A stretch of DNA of 14,867 nt. It comes from Arenicellales bacterium. Its GTDB lineage: Bacteria; Pseudomonadota; Gammaproteobacteria; Arenicellales; UBA868. The stretch's first letter is position 1. Every line of letters starts with the position of its first letter. Positions 7,201 through 12,840 of the stretch are shown here, piece by piece. The stretch spans positions 1 to 14,867 of the forward strand of contig JAPKAJ010000027.1 in the NCBI GenBank assembly GCA_028825345.1. Reading direction: 5' to 3'. Under the pieces are notes generated by a model that worked only from the letters and a program-made list of their open reading frames with translations, made no database searches and was not told the DNA's origin. Made by a program: the position numbers and the translations under genes.

Positions 7201-8124
7201 CGCAACGGCCTTTCCACCCCGGCGGTTATCGATACCAATGGGGACGGTGTTGCCGACCGGGTATACGCCGGTGACGTACACGGCAACCTGTGGGCCTTTG
7301 ATCTATCAAGCACCAAGGCTACGGACTGGTCGGTGGCACACCGGGGTCCACTCTTTACCAGTACCCCCAGGCAGCCGATCACAGTCCGGCCGGAAATCAT
7401 CCGCCACCCGGCGATGCCGCAAAGTGGCAACCAGCCCAACCTGATGATCTTTTTCGGGACTGGACAGTACCTGGTCGCGGGAGATAACACGACCACCGAT
7501 ACACAGAGTTTTTATGCAATCTGGGATCGCGGCGATGGCAAGCTCAAACCTGCAGACCTCGTCGAGCAGGTCTTCTTGCGCACCGGGCAAAGTGGGGGGC
7601 GCATCACCGACTCGGATCGCTGGCAGCGCCTGAAAGTCGATTACAAGAAATCCGGTACCGGCGATCGCTATGGCTGGTATCTTGATCTACCGGACCGTGG
7701 AGAGCGGGTAGTCACCGATGCGCGCTATCGCAGCGGGCTGGTGTTTTTCAATACCCTGGTTCCAAGTGACCCCCGTCCTTGCGCAACCGGAGGTACTGGT
7801 TGGATGATGTCCGTTGATGCATTGACCGGCGGCAGCCCGATTGCCCCGGCATTTGATTTTGACGGCAACGGTGAGATCGATGTAGAAGGCGATACTGAGA
7901 TCATTGGCACCGAAGGCGGCAAAAAGAAACGCCGCCTGGGTTTTGCCGGCAAAAAATACAACTCCAAGAGCGGTATCCCCACCGGAGTCTCCATCATCGG
8001 TGATAACCGCTATACCTCTGGCAGCGGTACTGACGATGCCTCAGAGGTGGCTGTTGAGGCGTTACAGCCAGGGGGAGATGCACCGACCGGGCGGATGTCG
8101 TGGGACCAGCTATTGCCAGACTAG
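4213..8124 (+). CDS. PilY1-like protein: VWA domain, inserted NHL propeller, PilY1 C-terminal propeller
   Basis: A 1303-residue exported protein. The signal peptide is residues 1-27 (LPAAMA-APG). A VWA domain spans about 44-320, with MIDAS residues D52-D-S54-G-S56, T129 and D217 (LLTDG), plus CHWCQKNF, a PilY1-family landmark, and a second CPTC pair. Residues about 437-723 hold six NHL repeats (for example GNVYVVDYNNHLVQKFD). Residues about 730-1280 form the PilY1 C-terminal propeller (RAIVAAGANDGMLHVF; GRGLFALDLTDP; YAGDVHGNLWAFDL). Two EF-hand-like calcium loops are seen: D1007-TNGDGVAD and D1215-FDGNGEID; the first matches the calcium loop of PilY1. PilY1 proteins are calcium-dependent tip adhesins and assembly factors of type IV pili. 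The NHL insertion is not part of the family architecture as I know it. Here the neighbours are T2SS pseudopilin genes rather than a pilVWX group. Confidence 0.9.
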   Translation: MNSPLSYKLFRSAVLALACGWLPAAMAAPGPLAQTPILTSAASAPNILIVIDDSGSMGWRRSGQPKTPMRSAQSAAIALLDSLSKVRVGVGSFSRYNFGGELDQPIVDLDTNRALIYTAINKLSPGGGTPLVGTLQHMGRYFVGLGGPSNPGNSASASCTANGQYQGALTLHPDDAPREFSLSKVLPSGPHKGWKKAAAQSPVCHWCQKNFLILLTDGWGWGNASKPLRSYCPTCYHPLISVAAALNDIDLRPDVDEFDGSESKNNLITYTIGFHTSQTLLKETAKKGGGLYFEADNETELKVAFAKIGEDILAHTSGSASAATFSTSLLKTGTDLYLTTFNTEYWTGDVIAGTLDARGRPGAVRWSAAKQLDTASDPGTRVMLTWNSEKNPPISSCPSSSRKAKVPKARPGGIPFRWDYLSTLQQRDLLKQASVAGNLVFERKWGTSGTGSGRFALPFDIATDSKGNVYVVDYNNHLVQKFDIDGNFLTQWGGRGSGNTSLDYPVGIATDMHDNVYVAQHGSHTVKKFSSAGEYLASVGGYGLEPDQLYYPFDVAVDSAGNIYVVELQNHRIKVFDPSGRYLHEWGGRGSSEGRFWSPNRIAIDLGDNVYVSDYVNHRIQKFDTDGKFLAQWGSYGTGNGQFRYPYGVATDGSGNVFVVEYFNRVQQFDAAGNFIEQWGTTGSGDGQFKYPRGIGVYDGGVCAGSSFFVADAYNNRVQKFSSPGSTSISTDIGKARLRYVRGERTNEGKGWDFRQRESLLGDIIHSSAVYVGKPSLNWPSGGSFPSGDNAYSGFAKDKRNRRAIVAAGANDGMLHVFAADTGKELLAYLPGNLFSTAPSEGYHYLTDPDYAHRYYVDGTPAVSDVFIPSRFSTSPHWRSVLVGIEGSGGRGLFALDLTDPNRFAEANATDLVLWEFSSADDPHLGRTLARPTIALLPNGRWAAIVGNGYEHTATGTTSSGQAELFIIYLDGGLDRKWSEGRDYLRIPTGVGSVTQRNGLSTPAVIDTNGDGVADRVYAGDVHGNLWAFDLSSTKATDWSVAHRGPLFTSTPRQPITVRPEIIRHPAMPQSGNQPNLMIFFGTGQYLVAGDNTTTDTQSFYAIWDRGDGKLKPADLVEQVFLRTGQSGGRITDSDRWQRLKVDYKKSGTGDRYGWYLDLPDRGERVVTDARYRSGLVFFNTLVPSDPRPCATGGTGWMMSVDALTGGSPIAPAFDFDGNGEIDVEGDTEIIGTEGGKKKRRLGFAGKKYNSKSGIPTGVSIIGDNRYTSGSGTDDASEVAVEALQPGGDAPTGRMSWDQLLPD
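5521..6381 (+). repeat. Six tandem NHL repeats inside the PilY1-like gene
   Basis: Six degenerate repeats of about 47 codons, each reading roughly [FL]-x-x-P-x-x-[IV]-A-x-D-x-x-x-N-V-Y-V-x-[DE]-x-x-N-H-x-[IV]-x-K-F-D, then G-x-[FY]-L-x-x-W-G-x-x-G. The leading FERKWGTSGTGSGRF supplies the outer strand that would close blade six, so this reads as one complete six-blade propeller. The fifth blade lacks one residue in the NHx motif, and the sixth carries a short insertion (VCAGSS). Confidence 0.85.
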
Positions 8125-8472
8125 TTGTCACCGGTAATATCAAAAAAGCCACCCGGCCATCGACTGGTTGGCGGGAGAGTCAGGGAATGCCTAGTTGCCT
8201 GATGATGTAAATTGTAAATGTAAATATAGTACCGTTGTACCCCTCCCTTGCGGCTGACCAGCCCCATAAATCCCCCGTGTAGCCACTGTAGCCCAATAAA
8301 AGAGACGCATCGGTTGGCTCTATCGGGGATACACCCGCGTTGTTTGACCCTGGCGGGGTGTCAGGAATGCCGGCTGGGTTGATCCAAAGCTGGGTTTCGC
8401 TACTTTTATGTAGTTGAGCTAAGATTGATCTAGACTCAGGTATTTCAGGTACTAAGCACTCTGGTAATTTTG
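8125..8472. other. Gene-poor gap between the PilY1-like gene and the gsp operon
   Basis: About 350 bp, visibly less GC-rich than its flanks. It holds three near-tandem TGTAAAT copies (8206-8225) ending in TATAGT, a possible -10 element. A minus-strand open frame (8491-8180, 103 codons) spans nearly all of it and overlaps the start of the next gene. It has mixed codon use, no clear Shine-Dalgarno and no family I recognise. The promoter of the gsp operon is expected here but I cannot place it firmly. No strong terminator is seen. Confidence 0.55.
8206..8225 (+). repeat. Three near-tandem TGTAAAT copies
   Basis: TGTAAAT at 8206-8212, 8213-8219 and 8219-8225 (the last two share a T), running into TATAGT (8225-8230). 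This is an AT-rich island in GC-rich surroundings. It may be a regulator-binding array or part of a promoter; neither is shown. Confidence 0.5.
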
Positions 8473-9522
8473 ATGAGGGATCGAATAACAAGAAGATTGT
8501 TTTGCTGGTCTTTTGCCGTGGGGTGCACCATTTTCCTCGTTGGTTGTAACAGCGGCGGCGGCACTACCTCGGGTACCTCGGGTGGGCCAGGCTATCTCAC
8601 CGTGCCGCTGGCGGGCTGGTGGTCCGGCAGCTGGTCTCGCAATACAACCTTGACCGATATCTTTGTTGATACCGCGGATATCACCACCCAGCTCGATCCT
8701 CTTGATGGTGTGGCGCGCCTGCAGATCACCTCAGCTGCTGGGCCCTCGCAGACGATTGCCGGCTCCTTGATGATGAGTGGGTTCGAATGCTTTGATAATG
8801 GCAGCATACAAGGGTCCTGGTCGGGTTCAAACGTGGGTATCAGCGTCTACAGTCAGCCGACTCTGGTGGAAACTGCTGGAGTCAGTTCGACCGTCACGCA
8901 GGTCTCGGGTGGCAGTGATTATGCCTCGGCGCCTACAGTGACTTTTGCTGCACCAGATAATACAGGTGGGACCACAGCAACAGGGCACGCAGTGATCTCT
9001 GGCAAAGGCAGCATTGCATCGCTCGCGGTATCGGCTGGAGGAGCCGGGTATACGCAGGCCACCACCACGGTGACCATTACGGCACCTGACCTCACCGGCG
9101 GTACCCAGGCTACTGCTACCGCAACAGCCTCAGCAGCAGGAGCCATAGTCGGTTTTGTCATGACCGAAGCTGGCAGTGGCTATTCGATTGTGCCGGGAAT
9201 CATCATCTCTGACACAGGCGACGGTGCAGGAGCGGTCGGCACAGCGACCCTCAGCGATGCTACGGCAGGCCAGGTAACAGCCATCGTTCTGGATAACGCG
9301 GGCTCTGGTTATGAGACAGCGCCAAGTATTACGATAAGTGGTGGCGGAGGAACCGGTGCGATCTTTACGGCGGAACTTGATAATGATGTGGGTCTTAATG
9401 CTGTGCGTCTATCGCTTTCAGGGCATCAGACATCCGCTGGCGAGCTGAAGTTTGCTTATACAGTGGCCTCAGGCGAGTGCGAAGCCAAGCGTGGCAATAT
9501 TACCCTGAGAAAATCAGGGTGA
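8473..9522 (+). CDS. Lipoprotein with four Gly-rich repeats inserted in a beta-rich domain
   Basis: 349 residues. The signal ends in a lipobox, FLVGC, then a Ser/Gly linker (NSGGGTTSGTSGG), so it is probably anchored in the outer membrane. Residues about 40-135 (WWSGSWSRN...GSIQGSWSGSNV) and about 306-349 (LSLSGHQTSAGELKFAYTV...CEAKRGNITLRK) look like two halves of one small beta-barrel-like lipoprotein domain. Between them, residues 137-304 hold four repeats of 38-44 residues with the core GGSGY-x-x-AP-x-[IV]-T-[IF]-[ST]. The start ATG 8473 directly follows an in-frame TTG; there is no strong Shine-Dalgarno. The GspH-like gene begins 15 bases after its stop, so it probably opens the gsp operon. 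Function is unknown; an outer-membrane or surface accessory of the secretion machine is an inference. Confidence 0.8.
   Translation: MRDRITRRLFCWSFAVGCTIFLVGCNSGGGTTSGTSGGPGYLTVPLAGWWSGSWSRNTTLTDIFVDTADITTQLDPLDGVARLQITSAAGPSQTIAGSLMMSGFECFDNGSIQGSWSGSNVGISVYSQPTLVETAGVSSTVTQVSGGSDYASAPTVTFAAPDNTGGTTATGHAVISGKGSIASLAVSAGGAGYTQATTTVTITAPDLTGGTQATATATASAAGAIVGFVMTEAGSGYSIVPGIIISDTGDGAGAVGTATLSDATAGQVTAIVLDNAGSGYETAPSITISGGGGTGAIFTAELDNDVGLNAVRLSLSGHQTSAGELKFAYTVASGECEAKRGNITLRKSG
8881..9384 (+). repeat. Four tandem protein repeats within the lipoprotein gene
   Basis: Repeat units cover residues 137-179, 180-223, 224-266 and 267-304. Each has an [IV]-x-x-[FIL]-x-[VM]-x-x-[AG]-G-[SA]-x-Y opening, an AP or VP step and a beta strand rich in T and I. 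The units are diverged at DNA level, so the repeat is old rather than a recent slippage product. Confidence 0.75.
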
Positions 9523-9537
9523 CCATGGAGCCGATCA

Positions 9538-10035
9538 ATGACCACGAAACTGATCACAGCGAAGGGCCATCCTGTGAAGCAGCGGCACCAGACTGGCTTC
9601 ACGCTACTGGAGTTGCTGGTGGTAATCGTGATTATCATCACGGCTGCCGCTGTGGTCGCACCGAGCCTGGGGCCACGCGCCCAGCAGGCGCGGTTGGATT
9701 CCGGCGCGGCACGGCTCGATGCGCTGGTACGCCATGCTCGCACTCGGGCAGTGATCGAGCGCCGCGATGTAGCACTATCGCTTTCAGCGGACGGACGCTG
9801 GGTGCGTCTGACCTACCCCGGTGGGGCCGGCACGGTACGTACGCCGCCGCTGGATCTGGGCGAAACGGTGCGCTTGCGTCTGGCGCAGGGCAGCGATGCC
9901 GGCGAACAGGCGGGCATTATTTTTCATGCCAATGGCACAGCCGAGCATGTCGGCCTTTTACTCTCATCCCAAGCCGGAGTGCGGCGGATGGTGCTCGATC
10001 CAGCCCGCGGCCGGCTGGTGATCGGGGGTTCGTGA
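9538..10035 (+). CDS. gspH: GspH-like type II secretion minor pseudopilin
   Basis: 165 residues. A class III prepilin signal is plain: leader ending HQTG20, then FTLLE with Glu at +5, then a hydrophobic helix (LLVVIVIIITAAAVVAPSL). The body (ARLDALVRHARTRAVIERRDVALSLSADGRWVRL) is typical of GspH/FimT-type pseudopilins, which cap or initiate the pseudopilus. The start ATG 9538 has GGAG seven bases upstream; a GTG at 9574 would give a shorter 8-residue leader and is possible. It overlaps the next ATG at its stop (TGATG), indicating translational coupling. Processing by a prepilin peptidase (GspO/PilD) is expected; none is encoded here. FimT is the main alternative name, but the gspG-M neighbours favour GspH. 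Confidence 0.85.
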   Translation: MTTKLITAKGHPVKQRHQTGFTLLELLVVIVIIITAAAVVAPSLGPRAQQARLDSGAARLDALVRHARTRAVIERRDVALSLSADGRWVRLTYPGGAGTVRTPPLDLGETVRLRLAQGSDAGEQAGIIFHANGTAEHVGLLLSSQAGVRRMVLDPARGRLVIGGS

Positions 10036-10415
10036 TGAGATTGGGCCAGCAAGGATTTACGTTGATTGAGATCATGGTGGTGATGGTGATCTTAAGTTTC
10101 GGGTTGGTTGCTGTGGTTGGTGCAGTTGCCCAGGCGGCACGCAGTACCAGCGCTATTGAGGAGCTCGAGTCGCTGCGCCAGGCCGCTGAGCAGGTGCTGG
10201 CCACCCAGGTAATCCAGGCGCAGATGCCCCGCGAGCGCAGCGAAGGCACCCTGGGCCGGGTCAACTGGGTACTCAAGGTGAGTGACGATCCGGATTTCGT
10301 GAATCTCAAGCAGTTGCGTATTACTACCTTTATCGCCGGCAAGCCGGATGGGCGCCGGTTCACGGTGGAGTCGCGACAGGCACTCTTGGGATCGTCAGCA
10401 GAGGATACGCTGTGA
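10035..10415 (+). CDS. gspI: GspI-like type II secretion minor pseudopilin
   Basis: 126 residues. Short leader MRLGQQG7, then FTLIE with Glu at +5 and a hydrophobic helix (IMVVMVILSFGLVAVVGAVA). The body contains the GspI-like segment LRQAAEQVLATQVIQAQ and ends with strands (RVNWVLKV; LKQLRITTFIAG; RRFTVESRQALL). In characterised systems GspI forms the pseudopilus tip with GspJ and GspK; both of those are encoded 0.9-2.8 kb downstream. The start overlaps the GspH stop by one base, and its own stop overlaps the GTG of the PDZ lipoprotein by four bases. Confidence 0.85.
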   Translation: MRLGQQGFTLIEIMVVMVILSFGLVAVVGAVAQAARSTSAIEELESLRQAAEQVLATQVIQAQMPRERSEGTLGRVNWVLKVSDDPDFVNLKQLRITTFIAGKPDGRRFTVESRQALLGSSAEDTL

Positions 10416-10801
10416 AACGCCTGATACTCCTCGCGCCTCTCATCATTATGCTTTCGGGCTGCGCGGATTTTCTCTACCAGCCGGAGCGCTCCCGCCAATG
10501 GCCGGATCTGGGCGTGCAGATCGCTGTAGTTATGGTCCCAGATGAAACCGGTGTTGTGGTTCGGCGCGACTTTCTAATACGCGGCGTGCGTCCGGCAACA
10601 CCAGCCGAAAACGCGGGGGTCAAAGCCGGCGACCTTCTGATATCATTGGATGGCCGGCTAATCAATAGTGTCAGCGTCGCGCTTGATGTCATGCGCAGTA
10701 AAACCAAGATGGATACCGTGCTGCTTGTGGTGGAGCGTGACGGTGAGACCCGCCAGTTCCTCATCAGTCTGGCTAACGCTGCTTTGCGATCGGAGATCTG
10801 A
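10412..10801 (+). CDS. PDZ-domain lipoprotein in the T2SS operon
   Basis: 129 residues from a GTG start, giving MKRLILLAPLIIML and the lipobox LSGC17, so a lipid-anchored periplasmic protein. Residues about 45-125 form a PDZ domain: VVRRDFLIRGVRPATPAENAG, then VKAGDLLISLDGRLI, then a helix (SVSVALDVMRSK) and VLLVVERDGETRQFLISL. T2SS usually carries a PDZ domain at the C-terminus of GspC, an inner-membrane protein that contacts the secretin. No GspC is in the window, and this free PDZ lipoprotein lies inside the pseudopilin operon, so a GspC-like or substrate-recruiting role is plausible but inferred. Its GTG overlaps the gspI stop (GTGA). Confidence 0.85.
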   Translation: MKRLILLAPLIIMLSGCADFLYQPERSRQWPDLGVQIAVVMVPDETGVVVRRDFLIRGVRPATPAENAGVKAGDLLISLDGRLINSVSVALDVMRSKTKMDTVLLVVERDGETRQFLISLANAALRSEI

Positions 10802-10830
10802 CCGATGTGCCCGGCTTTGCGAACTCTCTC

Positions 10831-10836
10831 AGGAGG
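10831..10836 (+). promoter_or_regulatory. Strong ribosome binding site of gspG
   Basis: AGGAGG, six bases before ATG 10843. It is the strongest Shine-Dalgarno in the operon, fitting the need for much more major pseudopilin than minor ones. It also sets the start against an upstream in-frame GTG at 10807. Confidence 0.8.
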
Positions 10837-10842
10837 CCTTTT

Positions 10843-11295
10843 ATGAACAGAACCCGTTGCCGCCCAAAAAGACCACGCCAGCACGGGTTTACGCTGATCG
10901 AACTGCTGGTGGTTATTGTCATCATCGGTGTGCTTGCCTCGGTGGTTGGGCCACGGCTCTTCGGCCGGGCCGACCAGGGCAAGATTGCTGCGGCCCGCGC
11001 GCAGATCGAGAACTTTTCGCTGGCGCTGGATAACTACCAGCTCGATACCGGTAACTATCCCTCCAGCCAGCAGGGGCTGATCGCACTGCTGAACAAGCCT
11101 TCGGGCAGCCCGTCACCGCAGGGCTGGCGCGGACCCTACCTGAAAGCGCGTGATCTGCCTACAGACCCATGGGGTGCCAACTACCAGTATGTGTCGCCTG
11201 GCAAGCTCAACAAAAGCTGGTACGACCTTTACAGTTACGGCAAGGATGGACAGAGCGGGGGCGACGGTGATGCCGCCGACGTCGGTAACTTCTAG
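10843..11295 (+). CDS. gspG: GspG major pseudopilin
   Basis: 150 residues and the best-conserved gene of the operon. The leader ends RQHG15, followed by FTLIELLVVIVIIGVLAS with Glu at +5. The body has the GspG hallmarks ALDNYQLDTGNYPSSQQGL, GWRGPYLKARDLPTDPWGANYQY and a C-terminal SYGKDGQSGGDGDAADV, the loop that binds calcium in GspG. It polymerises into the periplasmic pseudopilus after prepilin peptidase cleavage. The start is set by a perfect Shine-Dalgarno. Length is normal for the family. It sits after gspH-gspI and the PDZ gene, not before them as in classical gsp operons. Confidence 0.95.
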   Translation: MNRTRCRPKRPRQHGFTLIELLVVIVIIGVLASVVGPRLFGRADQGKIAAARAQIENFSLALDNYQLDTGNYPSSQQGLIALLNKPSGSPSPQGWRGPYLKARDLPTDPWGANYQYVSPGKLNKSWYDLYSYGKDGQSGGDGDAADVGNF

Positions 11296-11812
11296 GCAGG
11301 GCGGATTCACCCTGCTGGAACTGATCGTCGGCCTCACCGTCGGCGCAATCCTGCTGAGCGCGATCTATACCACATTCGTGGGGGTGAGCCAGACACAGCG
11401 TCGGGTAGAGAGTGTGCTCGACCGTACTGCGACCTGGCGCTTCGTCACCGAGACCCTACGCCTTGACCTCGCCCGTGTGAAAGGCACCTCCGCTTTCAAG
11501 GGTAATGTCGAAGGCTTTGAGGTCGAGTTTTTCCAGGGCATCGAAGAGACCCCGATTACGGTGCACTATGTCTGGGAAGATGCCCGGCTGACGCGCACTG
11601 CGGGTGAGGCCATTCTGGCTGTAGATATGCCGGAGGGTTTTCAGCAGCCGGCCTTCAGTTATCGGGCAGACACAAACTGGGTGGATTCGGCAGATACCCT
11701 GCCACGAGCTGTGGAACTGCGTATTGCTACACCGCGCGGAGCGCTGAGCCGTGCCTTCGCGCTGGAATTCGACGCTGGTGTCAAGAGTGCGTCCGGGGAG
11801 AGACCCGGATGA
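11270..11812 (+). CDS. gspJ: GspJ-like minor pseudopilin
   Basis: 180 residues. The leader MPPTSVTSRQGG12 precedes FTLLELIVGLTVGAILLSAIY with Glu at +5. The body (SQTQRRVESVLDRTATWRFVTETLRLDL) matches GspJ/PilW-type pseudopilins, and the length fits GspJ. ATG 11270 follows an in-frame GTG at 11267; either start overlaps the gspG end by about 26 bases. The stop overlaps the gspK ATG (ATGA). GspJ joins GspI and GspK at the pseudopilus tip. Confidence 0.87.
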   Translation: MPPTSVTSRQGGFTLLELIVGLTVGAILLSAIYTTFVGVSQTQRRVESVLDRTATWRFVTETLRLDLARVKGTSAFKGNVEGFEVEFFQGIEETPITVHYVWEDARLTRTAGEAILAVDMPEGFQQPAFSYRADTNWVDSADTLPRAVELRIATPRGALSRAFALEFDAGVKSASGERPG

Positions 11813-12840
11813 CTGTAGCGCTACCCCCCCGGAATCAGCGTGGTTCGGTGCTGATCGTCTCCATGGTCGTGCTGGCGCTGATCAGCACAATGGCAGCACG
11901 CGTCGTTTACCAGACCCGCCTCGAGCTCAAGATTCAGCAGCAGGTCAATGCGCTTACGGGGCTGCGCGCGGTGGCCCGCGGGGCAGCCCACCAGGTCGCG
12001 GGTTTTTTAAGTACCCATGTTGAGGAGACCTCCAACGGCCCGGCACTGCCCTGGTGGATCGAGCAGGCGCCGCTAGCGCCGCTAATCTTGCCAGCCGGTG
12101 AGGCGATGATTGTGGCAGGCATCCCAGTACCGCTGATACCTGAAGAGGCGCCCGACCCGGATGATCCCAACGATGAAGAAGAAGAGGTGGCTATCGGGCT
12201 AGTCGATGCCGAGGCTCTTCTTAATATCAACACCGCATCACCGGAACAGTTGATGGCCTTTCCCGGTTTTTCCAACGTGCTAGCCGAGGCGATTGTCAGT
12301 TATCGTGAAGCCCTTACCGAATCCGTCGGGGATCAGGCCGCTTTGCAGAGCGAGGCTGATGCCAGTGAGTCCGGTGATGCGCCAGCGCTGAGTTACGTGG
12401 CCGCGCCCTTTCGTTCGGTGCATGACCTGCTGCAGGTTGAAGGCATGACCAAGGCAATCCTCTACGAGCCGATTACCGAACTGGGCGGCGCTGTGGCTGA
12501 CTTTCTGACCTGTTGCTCCAATGGTCGGGTCAATATCAATACGGCATTGCATCCGGCACTGATGGGTGCGGGTTTCAGCGAGGAAGAAGCCAACGTACTG
12601 GTGTCCGAACGCAATGGCGGAACTCATTTCAAGGATCTGTCGATATTTGGTACGGTGCTCCCCACGATAGATGATGAGGAAAGACGGCAGCGTTTGGAGC
12701 TGGCAATTACTGTACGTTCAAGTACTTTTCCGTTGACCATCGAGGCTACCAATACCACAAATGGCCACAGCGTCGTGCTGGTGGCCCGTATATTTCTAGA
12801 TGAGGCCTCGGCGCGCTTTGTTTCCTGGAGGGAAATCTGA
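11809..12840 (+). CDS. gspK: GspK-like pseudopilus tip protein
   Basis: 343 residues. The leader ends NQRG12, followed by SVLIVSMVVLALISTMAAR with no Glu at +5, as is normal for GspK. The large globular domain has two helix-hairpin-helix-like segments typical of GspK: NINTASPEQLMAFPG near residue 139, and VNINTALHPALMGAGF near residue 241. A marked acidic run (APDPDDPNDEEEE) lies at about 114-127. In known systems GspK caps the pseudopilus tip with GspI and GspJ and binds calcium. It overlaps gspJ by four bases and the gspL start by one. Confidence 0.9.
   Translation: MTVALPPRNQRGSVLIVSMVVLALISTMAARVVYQTRLELKIQQQVNALTGLRAVARGAAHQVAGFLSTHVEETSNGPALPWWIEQAPLAPLILPAGEAMIVAGIPVPLIPEEAPDPDDPNDEEEEVAIGLVDAEALLNINTASPEQLMAFPGFSNVLAEAIVSYREALTESVGDQAALQSEADASESGDAPALSYVAAPFRSVHDLLQVEGMTKAILYEPITELGGAVADFLTCCSNGRVNINTALHPALMGAGFSEEEANVLVSERNGGTHFKDLSIFGTVLPTIDDEERRQRLELAITVRSSTFPLTIEATNTTNGHSVVLVARIFLDEASARFVSWREI

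Noticed and set aside
9477..10034. Upstream extension of the gspI frame to 312 codons
   Set aside because: The extension is out-of-frame translation of gspH. The prepilin leader MRLGQQG-FTLIE fixes the real start at 10035.
9538..10415. gspH/gspI considered as fimT/pilV of a type IV pilus minor pilin cluster
   Set aside because: The PilY1-like gene nearby made this tempting, but typical GspG, GspK and GspL genes follow in the same operon, so T2SS naming is preferred.
10807..10842. GTG start for gspG
   Set aside because: A perfect AGGAGG six bases before ATG 10843 and a normal leader length favour the later start.
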